Made by a program: the position numbers and the translations under genes
Assembly (NCBI GenBank): GCA_014529385.2
Contig: CM043944.1
Coordinates: 48,712,768-48,772,767 of the forward strand
Reading direction: 5' to 3'
Length of the DNA stretch: 60,000 bases
From: Adiantum capillus-veneris
Lineage: Eukaryota; Streptophyta; Polypodiopsida; Polypodiales; Pteridaceae
In this document: positions 1 to 9,374 of the stretch, in pieces
Layout: the number at the start of each line of letters is the position of its first letter
Numbering within the stretch: the stretch's first letter is position 1
Notes under the pieces: model-generated
Databases searched by the model: none
What the model saw: the letters and a program-made list of their open reading frames with translations, nothing else
Told to the model about the DNA's origin: nothing

Positions 1-335
1 CTCTTCAAAATTTCTCCTTTTCTCAATGGCAATAGTTGCGACCTTGATTTCTTGAATAATCTCCATAAATCTTGTTGTTTCAATGCGAGTGTCAAACAGT
101 CGACCGTTCCTGGACTTCCAAACGTGTAAAAGTAAAAAAACCTGACGATTTGAGTACTTATGAGGAGTGGTTGGCTCGTGACCGCCTTCCCCCCTAGAAA
201 ACGATCGTTCTTGTAGAACCCAATCTTCCATGTCTTTTGAATCCACTTGAAAATCTTCCTTGCCAATCCAAATATCCGTGGATAGAACACGTGAGAGAGG
301 TTCTCACTTGCAGATCTGCATTGGGTCTTTTCATT
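1..335 (-). pseudogene. LINE-like reverse transcriptase C-terminal remnant, copy 1
   Basis: The minus strand encodes a short tract ending in a W-K-A-R-N-G-R-F-like motif, typical of the region after the zinc-binding domain of plant non-LTR (LINE) reverse transcriptases. The better-preserved copy is at 34602-34948 and contains VWKARNGRLFE. No RT core (YADD) is visible. The tract is broken by stops and frame changes, so it is a fossil. Recognition rests on motif resemblance alone. Confidence 0.4.
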
Positions 336-631
336 TCCTAAAATCACCCTTTACTTATGCACTTAGGATGTTTTGAAAGGCTATTTAACTTTCCATGATT
401 AGAGAGACCTAATTCAACAACTCATATACACTAGGCTCGCCTTCCACCAGGCACATCGGAAACCCGATGCATTGCACCCTATGGGAGTACATAAAAACAG
501 GGGCTTGTCATCCAAAATCATGTGGGTATCATCACACCCATTGGACGTAATTTTTTGGCAAGCATTCTTCCGCGACCATTTTTTTTACTTCTTCTTCATC
601 CCCTTCTCTCTCTCTCTCTCTCTCTCTCTCA

Positions 632-698
<67 letters not shown>

Positions 699-1293
699 GC
701 ACACACACACACACACACATTGGAAAACACATCTCGATCAAACATCCATCATTGACAAATAACTCTCTCTCTCTCTTTTTCCTCTCTCGTGTACACTCAT
801 ACAAGCACATAAATGCACTTGAACCATTGCACACGTAGTCTTCTCAAATGTCATGATATATGTTGGGCAACAAGCTTAACCACCAGCATGATAAGTGTCT
901 CGTTATTACATCACACTTGTGTGCACTCATTCACATGCACACTCGTATACAAACATAAAAAATATACCCAGATCAAAGCACACACACTCTTTTCAACATC
1001 ATGATATACATCATGCAACAAGATTGGCATTAACCGGACAATGATACATGCACAAAAATTGTTTGCAACAAGACAATTTCAACAGTTAACATTCCATAAG
1101 AATCCAATTCAACTTTGAACAATAGGTAAAGACTGCAATAACAAAACCACATAGTCTAATATTAAAAGGGTTGAAAGTACACATTTTAAAACAGCAACTA
1201 TAATAAGATAGATATGGAACAAAAAGAACAATACAATATGCTCATATGGTGCCAAGAGATTATTTCTCTAACATTAGCGAGGAAAGGTGAAAT
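336..1293. other. Block A, no gene seen
   Basis: Apart from the microsatellite at 605-718, this stretch is A/T-rich sequence without a convincing reading frame. Its only clear property is its match to 34949-35830 in copy 3. Confidence 0.6.
605..718. repeat. Compound (CT)n(AC)n microsatellite
   Basis: A CT run (about 605-630) passes into a long AC run to 694, a short interruption, then more AC to about 718. The orthologous locus in copy 3 (35206-35269) is much shorter and lacks the interruption. Open frames through this tract are low-complexity artefacts. Confidence 0.97.
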
Positions 1294-1779
1294 CTAGTTT
1301 TCATTATTGTTAGTGTCATTGTTCTCATTTTTGGCTTTGTTGTTGTCATCGTTGGCTCCATTGGCTTGTCCTCGCATAGCAATGTATGTCATCCACACTT
1401 CTATCCAAGCGTCCACATGTTGTTCGAAGGCCGCACACTCTAGTGCAGTGTGAAAACCATGTACCCCCCGAATCATCATTGCATTGTTGGCAAGAGCGGC
1501 AACTTGCTCAATATCCCCTTCGACCGGATGTGCATTGAAATCAAGGCCGTGCATGGCATTGAATATGGGTATTGTGGGATCATTGACTGCACGAAAAGTC
1601 TCTGTGTAGTTGTGTGCACTCTGTGTTGTGCATAAATCATTCATAGCATAGACATTATTGAGAATATAATTAGCATGCACATTGTTGATGGGGTCAACGT
1701 GGGGGGTGATTAAACACCTGAGGGCCATGCCGCATTGTCTGGGTAGCACACACTGATTGTGTTGTCCACGATTTTCCCT
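1294..1779 (-). CDS. Exon-like ORF of unknown function, copy 1
   Basis: An open frame of 161 codons plus stop lies directly downstream of a strong candidate 3' splice site on the minus strand: a pyrimidine-rich stretch ending in CATTCAG, so the exon would start with AGG at 1779. There is no good ATG at its beginning, which fits an internal or terminal exon better than a complete gene. The C-terminus is rich in N, D and K (NNNEN at the end). The homologous stretch in copy 3 (35831-36316) has exactly the same length and stays open despite several substitutions. The spliced gene remnant in block B lies upstream on the same strand, so this could be its last exon. I do not recognise a domain. It may simply be a young duplicate of non-functional sequence. 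Confidence 0.4.
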   Translation of the reverse strand, partial: RENRGQHNQCVLPRQCGMALRCLITPHVDPINNVHANYILNNVYAMNDLCTTQSAHNYTETFRAVNDPTIPIFNAMHGLDFNAHPVEGDIEQVAALANNAMMIRGVHGFHTALECAAFEQHVDAWIEVWMTYIAMRGQANGANDDNNKAKNENNDTNNNEN

Positions 1780-2439
1780 CTGAATGAGAGAAAACTAAAG
1801 GACTAGCTTTTGAAATAAAAAATTAGAGAAACTTACAAATGAATGAATGAATGAAACTAGTGTTTTTTTTCTATTTATGGAGAACCCCAAGTGGCTTTAC
1901 TTCAAAGATCATTCACACCATGTCCTCCATAATATTTGTCCATAAAATAAAGGGGGAAAAAACATCACTAATAGATTAACCACGTTTGATAGACTTGCCT
2001 TAAATAATTAAAAAATAGTTATAAAAATGAAAACATAATGGCAAGCACATAGCACATGATGCTCATAAAAAATTAAAACATAGTATGAATAACCAATAAG
2101 TTTTGGTGTACCATTACAGAGAGAATAAGTTCATATGGAATAATCAATACAAATCAAGATTTAGGTTCTCGATCATTGCAATTCCTATGGCGATTGCGCT
2201 ACTGGGACGTGTGCAGTTGGGGGACCCCATAGATAGTGTGGTAAATAGTAGCCGATAGAGCGGTTGACCATGGCTTGGCCAACATAGAACTATAGCTGGA
2301 GGTCTACTTGGAGGAGAAGTAGATGAAAACATCAACTCTGGTGACGTCATAAACGCGATGGAGGTCGCCGTGATTGTGTTGAAGGTGATACTTCACCCAC
2401 ATGAAGAGTCAATCCTAGACCACTAGGAAGCTGCTGTTG

Positions 2440-3300
2440 CAGTTGAACACGTGGCAAAAATAATTTTCCATCTCAATCAATGTTGATGCAATGTAATTGT
2501 AGACATTTTCACTCCATTTCCAAGCCACCATATCCTTGAATACAATCCAAAATTGCATCCCCAACCTTTGTGAAGGTACCTAACAACCACCTCTTTATGA
2601 TGGCACAAACATTAGCGGACATTTCAATGGAAAAACTGAGCATAGAATGTCGTCCTCAACTTACCGAGCAAAGAACTTGCTCTTCACCACTCCAAGCCAA
2701 AACAATGCTCTAAGGGAATCTAGCATCCATGTCAGGTCCCGTAGTGGCTCTCAAATCATGTCACTACTATCAAACTCAAACCCATCATTGTCTGTTGCCA
2801 CATCTCCTGCCTGACAATCATATGGAATCACTGGAAGCCCTTCAATTTTATGTGTGAACATGACCAACAGCAAGGTCTCGACCTACACTATGGTTACTGT
2901 TTAAAACAAAAACACACCAATATCTATCGACCATGAAATTTGTGGAGAAATGGTTGAGAACTTCCCGGATCCGTGAAGTCATCTATCACAGCGTATCTGT
3001 GTGACGCCATCCAGAGAAAAATGGTGCAAAGACTACAAAAACCACACAAGTGGGCCTCCTCAGTGATGAGTGTCAAGTGGTCTTCTCGGCACGCCACGAA
3101 TATTGCACCATCTGGTAGTAGAAACTTTGTAGCTATACGGTGAACACATTGACAATGACCTTGGTAGAGAATACTTTCCATTGGGGTATTCCACAATAAC
3201 GGCTTCAAGTTTGCAATGTGTGGGAAGGTATGCCCACACAAGCCGTCTCCCTCCAAGCCGCTGATAACGCTCCATTTTGTCGGAGTGAGAGAGACCCAAT
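2440..3300 (-). pseudogene. Spliced gene remnant of unknown function, copy 1
   Basis: Minus-strand exon b (about 3290-2966) reads a coding-like frame ending in DDFTDP. An 83-bp intron (2965-2883) follows, and exon c (2882-2751) continues in the same phase (VETLLLVMFTHKIEGLPVIP...) to a TGA. Beyond the TGA the same frame stays coding-like for about 28 codons until a second GTAAGT donor (2664-2659). In this copy the first donor is damaged: GGAAGT stands where copies 2-4 have GTAAGT. The acceptor is GTGTAG with an upstream T-rich tract. The TGA is shared by all four copies, so the gene was probably dead before the unit multiplied. No known family is recognised; a transposon gene or a captured host gene are both possible. 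Confidence 0.5.
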
Positions 3301-4210
3301 CATTGAGTGCTTACCAAGTTTAAAATTGAAATTAGATGCCAAAGTGTCATAAACTCACTCAAAATTGTTTTTTGGATCCATGAGCGCATTTCGTTGATTG
3401 TATAGATCAACAAGTTCTTTGAGATGTACTAGGACTACTCCAACATTTGTAATTCTTTCCATTTTTGTGTCAGAATGAGCCAAAACTGTGTCAGAAGCAA
3501 TATCTAATCAAATGATTGTTTCCTGCAAAACTCACAATTGTGAGTGATTGTATTAGATTTATGCATGAAATTTTTCCAATTTAAAAGTATGGCCAAGAAA
3601 TCCTCAGTTGGAAGTCATATGGATTGACATTGTGCTTGATGTTTCATTATTTAGATGAGTGTGCACTATCGATGGTCAAGAGTGATCATGATAGTTAATT
3701 GAAACCAATGGGAGGATCGCTTGCATGAATTGTTTGAAAATGATGAAAAATGAAGCCAATTTTGAATTCGATAATTTGTGCACATCTTCACTTCATTTCA
3801 ACATGTGTGCTCAAGAAATTATCAACAAGAGGATTTCGATGCCAAAACAAGTGTACTTAATGAATTTCTTACAATTTGTGTCATAATGGATGCAAACCAA
3901 ATAAAATGTGGCATTTCAAAATGATAACGTATGCATGGTATATGTATTTTTTGATTGGTGCAGGGTTGGAATGCATATTTGCTTGATTAAGAATGATGGT
4001 AAGTTAATTAAGCATCCCACATTTGATTGAAAATTGATTTAAAGAACATTGTCCCAAGCCCTCTCTCTCGCAGTTCAGAAACTTTTGCACCCTTCTTTGT
4101 TGTGGAAAACTCTCAAATAAACTAAAAAAATAAAAATAAAACGCTTCTCCCCATTTTACTGTTTTCGCCTACCTCGCCCACTTGCCCTGCAGGCCTGGAT
4201 TGGCATTCGC

Positions 4211-4212
<2 letters not shown>

Positions 4213-4290
<78 letters not shown>
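4213..4290. repeat. AC microsatellite, locus 1, copy 1
   Basis: About 39 AC units follow the conserved flank GGCATTCGC. The same locus is 22886-22931 in copy 2, about 38432-38456 in copy 3 and about 41656-41680 in copy 4. Confidence 0.97.
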
Positions 4291-4295
<5 letters not shown>

Positions 4296-4466
4296 TTTAT
4301 TGAATCCCATGAATTACACCCCGACTCCTGAGTCCTCAGGTCTCTTTCGCTGCCTGAGTGAGACTCTCTCTCTTTGTCGTCGACTCTTCCACACAAACTC
4401 CCAAAAAATAGCCCATTTTCTCTCGTATACACTGGTCCCACCCATGCCAATTATGGCGCATCATAC

Positions 4467-4468
<2 letters not shown>

Positions 4469-4507
<39 letters not shown>
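4469..4507. repeat. AC microsatellite, locus 2, copy 1
   Basis: An AC run between the conserved flanks GCATCATACA and CCACTT. The orthologous loci are 23104-23153, 38629-38649 and about 41850-41881. Confidence 0.95.
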
Positions 4508-4508
<1 letters not shown>

Positions 4509-5479
4509 ACTTAAATTGCTTGGTTGCTTTTGGCTGCCACTTGCTGACCCTACCTTCACGCACATACACACTCGCTAGATTGGTTGGCAAGGCCATCATG
4601 CCTTTAAGGCGCTAGTTCGCCCCACACACACAGGGGAACACATGCACACATGATGCCCTCCCCCACTGCTCGGCTGTAGTTCTTGGCACACAACCCACCT
4701 CTGTAGCATGACCACAAGCACACACACACATGATGCCCATGCCCCATAATCATAGGCTCGCAGCCTAGCCTTGTGATGTACCCCTTTGACTTGCCTTGTC
4801 AGCCTTGAGTGGTGCTCCTTGCGAGTCACCCAAAAACAGACACTAGGTGTCTACCTTATCAACCACACGTAGACTCGCAGAGGTGCCTACTTTCCTGGAC
4901 CCCATGTACCGTGCATTGGCCACCATCCAGCTTCATCGGGTTTCTGAGTTGCTCGCTTACGAGGCTACAAACACGAGCGCCATCCTCGGAATCTCTTTGT
5001 CGCGACTCTCGACTCGTGCATTGCCTCAGTGCCTCACCTTGCAGATCCACCTTATTGACACCTCAGTAAGAAAAACAACTAAGATAAAATTAAAATCTCC
5101 TCAATTTCTTTTTAAAGAAAAATGGTTTTAAAAGAAGTTCCCACCAAACTTTCACAAACTCACCCACACCTTTTCCTTCCCTCTCTTGGCCCGCCAAACT
5201 TGTCTTTGTAGCCAAAAGGTCCACATAGACTAAGCTCTTTGTCACTCAATTCTCCCTTCATGACCATATCTTGACCAACAAAATTTTGCCCAAAAATTTA
5301 ATTGAAATCATGGCATGTAGCATCCGTTAATTATCGTCCACATATGTATAGTTTTGGTCATTGATGAATGCTTAAAATTAAAGAGTTTCACTTTATGGAA
5401 GCACCCTCTCTCTTTTGTATAAATGGTCTGCCGGGATTGAAGTTTCTTTGCATGGATTGCAATAAAATGTTTGGGGTTG

Positions 5480-6720
5480 TGGCGAAACATGACGTTTTAG
5501 TGCTTATATAATCAATGCAAAATCCTCAAGTAGCATTAGTACTGAGCATATTTTTTGAGAAGGAGCTGGCTTATGAAAAAACAATCAGGATTATTTTGAC
5601 CACTCTTGCGGCATTGGTGGATTATGAGTGATGCATGGATTGGGATATTTTGTGCTTGAATGATTGCTTGAGGTATCTTTTACTGATTACTACGAATGCA
5701 AAATGATTTCATGACACTAATGGTTGAGATTCATTTTGAAGGGGTACCATGAATGGCCTTGCTTGAACAACTGAGAGAGATGAATAGTCACTTCATCAAT
5801 TGATATGTATGCCATATTTGCTAGTTTAAGAGCTACCATGATTGTGTGATCATTTCCATGCATCAACATACTATATTGGACATATTTATTCGGTTTATGC
5901 ATGGTTAAGTGCCCGATTTTCATGATTTTCATTGCACAAAATGGATAATTCTTTTGGGCATGCATATGTCTTCATTTTGGAGAGCTACATTGATATATTT
6001 TTCGTGCTTGGTTAAGACTATGCACTATTATTTGGCCTTGGCATTGCTTGAAGAATGATCAATGCTTGATTTGATTTCAAAATCCTTGCATATCACTAGA
6101 CATTGAGCTTGTTCAAAGGGCCATAAAACAACACTTTTGGTTTATGATTGAGTTCTTTTTGAAGGGATGATTGGTAGGTTGGGAGAACTTTGATGTTCTG
6201 TCTCGTTATTGAGTTTAAGAGCCATTACATTTTTTCATTATGAGCTGAATTTTCTTCGCTAACTCAAATGTGTTTTTCAAAATGCATCAATCTTATGGGT
6301 TTTCCAAAATGCAGTAAAAATGAGCTAAACGACTCATAATCAATCAAAAAGAGAGTGATACTTGTCATAAAATTTTGTTGAGAACTCTCTCATCTTTCTG
6401 TTATGTATGCCATATGTGCTATATAAGAGCATGGTTGAGAGCTTCACTTTTGAAAATACCATTGACATTGCATTGAGGCTTGGTCGGGACTTTGTGCTTA
6501 AACTTAGCATTGCTTTTGCATTTTAGTGCTTGATTTTTAAAGTAAAATCATTGCATAACACTAAATTAGGCTTATTGAATGACCATGGGATAGCAATAAA
6601 TTTTGGGTTTGTGGGTTCTCATGCATTTTTTTAGTGCTTGTATTGAATGATCAAATGCTTAAGAGCACTAATGGTTGAGTTGTTTTGAAGGGATGTGGCA
6701 AGGTTGAGCTTCCATTGATC
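5480..6720. repeat. Old degenerate tandem repeats inside the unit
   Basis: Three diverged copies of a segment of about 430-520 bp can be aligned by shared words: a TTTTGAAGGG box near 5735, 6165 and 6685, each followed by TTTAAGAGC or ATTAAGAGCC-like words, and a recurring TGCTTG / CATTGCTT context. They are too divergent to be recent. They indicate that the unit itself grew by ancient tandem duplication. Confidence 0.5.
5717..5965 (-). CDS. 82-codon hypothetical ORF, copy 1
   Basis: An ATG-initiated frame of 82 codons is also open, at the same length, in copy 2 (24387-24635) and copy 4 (43119-43367), with a handful of amino-acid differences. There is no recognised domain, signal peptide or membrane segment. 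The base composition is the same as the surrounding A/T-rich repeat. Conservation of the frame across three young duplicates is weak evidence, so I list it as a candidate only. Confidence 0.2.
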   Translation of the reverse strand: MHAQKNYPFCAMKIMKIGHLTMHKPNKYVQYSMLMHGNDHTIMVALKLANMAYISIDEVTIHLSQLFKQGHSWYPFKMNLNH

Positions 6721-7289
6721 CAAGGGGAGGTGGCATTGCAATATATTGCAAACTTAGCTATTAAGAGCCATTAAATTTCATTCCATCAAGTTGCAGTCAT
6801 CTCTAGTTCATAGATTGCTCTTAAATTGTAGAATTTCATGTGAGCTAGTTGTTAGCCAACTTTTTGGGAGCTTCAAATTGTACAACTTTGGATTTCAAGA
6901 GCCAAAAAAGTGTATTGCAAGACACTGTTACATAATCAATCTAACTTTGATGCATTAAAAAAATACTAGAAAACACCAAATTACACTTGCAAGGTGGCTA
7001 GTGGAAAGGGCTAGAGATGCACAACAAGTTGCTTGCCCTGCAGTGGGCTAACCTTAAGCTTGGAGGCATAATGAGAGAGCTAGTTTGGAAGTGTAACAAA
7101 GCATCTGAGGCTGTAGAATGAAAAGAGGTACCAAAGTAATTTCACAACTCAATAACTCACTGGTCCCCTTGGCTATCTAAGGCAGGAAGCATCCTTCTAG
7201 AACCTCTTTGGAGGGAGGTGGCCACAAATTTCAATAACAAAGGACTACAACAGCTGGCCAGTTTTGAGATAAAAGCAACAGAATCTAGA

Positions 7290-7640
7290 AAGGAATGGAC
7301 AAACTTGCCTTATAATTCCACCTGATGGAGTTGAAAGATTGTTGGCCAATAGAATTTTAGAAAGGCTTGATAGCTATAATTGTCTACCAGATTGTTTTGA
7401 GTGGAAGGCATGGTGATGGCCCATGAACAATCATTTCCTAAAATTGCAAACCAAGGCCGTATACAAAACCCTCATGGTGTCACCAGATTGGTTTCTTTCC
7501 TTGAACAAACAATGGGGTAATAAATGCCTGGAATCAAGATGGAGGTCAATTGTGTTTGTGTGGACCTCACATGTAGAACAAAAATTGGAGTTTGGCATGG
7601 ATAAGTGCCTATCTCAAGGCAAAACATGATCCTGTATGCT
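7290..7640 (+). pseudogene. LINE-like RT C-terminal remnant in block E, copy 1
   Basis: The plus strand reads a broken frame whose layout resembles the zinc-binding region of plant LINE reverse transcriptases: an aromatic stretch, AVYKTLM, then LNKQWGNK, W-R-S-I, W-T-S, V-E-Q-K and D-K-C-L. The copy at 32970-33310 shows the same pattern. Catalytic RT motifs are absent. A stop (TGATGG, about 7411) lies inside the alignment. The assignment is by pattern resemblance only. Confidence 0.35.
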
Positions 7641-8148
7641 ATGTAATTTTGTTTGAGGGGCAATTGAAAATTTTTGAATGAGGGGCAATTGAAAAATTTC
7701 CTAAAAGAGGATGTGGCCAAGTTTGGGATGTAGAGGGAAAAAAGTGCTGACAAAGAAAAAATTGTTAGAGAGTGACCTTTTGATGCCAGAGATCATTCTT
7801 TGCAATGGTGGAACTACACTATTGTTGGAGACAATGTTGGAAAAAGGAGAAATATCCAAGCTCCCATCTTTCCAAAGATAACTACTGAGAACCACATGTA
7901 GCCCCTGTACTCCGTGTGTAACTAACTTCCATAACAACAAGCTCCCACTCAGTGTGTAGCTAGTTGCCAATACTCCTTGTAATACTTACAAAAGTAAATG
8001 AATGTGATCTTGGAAAGTTCTTGTGTTGATCTACATCAATTTTTTATTTTATTTTATATTGTGGTTTCGTCAAGGGGTGCAAACATTGTTCTTACTGTGC
8101 AGGTGATAGATTTACCCTCAAGTGATATGTAAGTGCTTGCCTAGGTAT

Positions 8149-8331
8149 TGTTAGCGGGATGAAAACACACACAGTGCCTCTATAACGACCCGACACACAC
8201 TCTTGGGAAGATACACACACACACACACACTAGGGGGCACCACTCGGCTTACACAACACACCTGGCCGAGACAGGAAACACACCTCTGGAGTGAGAGGAG
8301 AGAGACTATCCACTTGCCTACTTCACACAGA

Positions 8332-8387
<56 letters not shown>

Positions 8388-9324
8388 CTCAGCTCAAAAG
8401 AGGAGAACTTCTGATGTTTAGATATAAATGAGCTTGGGCCAACACCAATGGGGCAAACAGCTCACACAATATGGGTAAAAGATACCAGATACAATCACAA
8501 ATTGGAGAAGAAGCTTCACTCACCGGAGAAGATTACACAGAAAAATAGCAGAAAAAGAGTGAGGAATTTGGCAAAATGGACAGCGCCATCGCGTCCGGAA
8601 CGGCCCAAAACCCCAGTCTACAATGTCAAAGTGCTCAAATCCGACCTCGGATGAGCAGTTTACGGCCAAAACAGGCTCCAAAATGAGCAAAAACACAATT
8701 GCGACTGTTCCTCCTCTCTTCTCCACGTTTTTTCTGGTCTTCTCTCAGTTTTTTCAGTTCCCACACTTAGCTTTATTAGTTGGGCACCCTTGGCCTTTTA
8801 GATGACCTCAAACGGACCCCGAACAGACCAAAAACTGACCTCGCAGTGCATAGTTGTCACCTTTTTGCATCATTCGCACACCTGGCACTCAGCTTTTTTC
8901 CAATAATGCATCTCGCCACCACGTGAAGTGGCCCCAAAAAGTGGTCCTCATGATGACCTTTCTGCATAATTATCACAAGGAAACACCCACGTTGTGTCCG
9001 TACTCATCCACGTGCAAATATTGACCCCGTTCGCCCTCCTGACGCCACTAGATGCCATCTGACGCACCTGCTTACCTCATGTCGTCGGCCCGCGGATAGC
9101 TTCCTCAAGAAGTTTTACGTGCTATAAACTCCTCATTATTGTAGAAAAAACATACTGGTACTGGTGATAGTGAAAATCGATGCACTATGTACATGCTGTC
9201 CTACATGTACACATGTGGGCCCCACGTAACCACTTGGCTCTGCAAAATGGGCAATTCCTTATTTGATGCACCATGCATGTGTATGTACATATGCGCAATT
9301 CCTTGCTCGAAAAAACTCCTGACA
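8149..9324 (-). repeat. LTR A (left outer LTR)
   Basis: The LTR begins TGTTAGCGGG and ends CTCCTGACA on the plus strand, 1176 bp. It carries AC tracts at about 8210-8230 and 8332-8383. It differs from LTRs B and C by several substitutions, a longer second AC tract and lack of one 22-bp repeat (CTGGCCGAGACA...). Read on the minus strand it starts TGTCAGGAG. Confidence 0.9.
8421..8430 (-). promoter_or_regulatory. Candidate TATA box in LTR A
   Basis: The minus strand reads CATTTATATC about 270 bp before the LTR end, a plausible position for a U3/R boundary. The same sequence recurs in LTR B near 12211-12221 and in LTR C 3792 bp further on. There is no direct evidence of transcription. Confidence 0.35.
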
Positions 9325-9330
9325 TAATTT

Positions 9331-9341
9331 GCCCACCCCCT
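9331..9341 (-). promoter_or_regulatory. Polypurine tract, first internal region
   Basis: The minus strand reads AGGGGGTGGGC just before the LTR start TGTCAGG. This is the expected position of the plus-strand primer for a minus-oriented element. It lies about 30 bp after the gag stop codon, so there is no room for pol. Confidence 0.75.
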
Positions 9342-9374
9342 AGCCTGCTAGAGCATTCATGCTCAGCAGTAGCA

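Larger units (their letters stand above)
3460..5716. other. Block C, no recognised gene
   Basis: A/T-rich sequence with two AC microsatellites. A GC-richer stretch at about 4130-5060 is conserved in four copies and contains several short overlapping frames, none with a recognisable domain or consistent length among copies. I see no RNA gene. Confidence 0.55.
1..8148. repeat. Long backbone unit, copy 1
   Basis: This stretch matches, block by block and in the same order, three other stretches of the window. Block A (1-2140) matches 34602-36480. Block B (2140-3460) matches 16909-17946, 36480-37620 and 39500-40850. Block C (3460-6170) matches 22082-24800, 37620-39240 and 40850-43530. Block D (6170-6900) matches 28957-29600 and 43530-44270. 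Block E (6900-8148) matches 32585-33825. Copy 1 joins D directly to E, lacking about 3 kb present in copy 2 (29600-32583). The unit begins before the window. I do not recognise it as a known element; it has no LTRs or terminal inverted repeats that I can see. Confidence 0.85.

Noticed and set aside
532-834. Long open frames across AC/TG and AG/CT tracts (also near 4122, 8151, 22678, 35015, 49436)
   Set aside because: They consist of THTHTH, CVCVCV or RERERE repeats forced open by dinucleotide runs, with no conserved ends.
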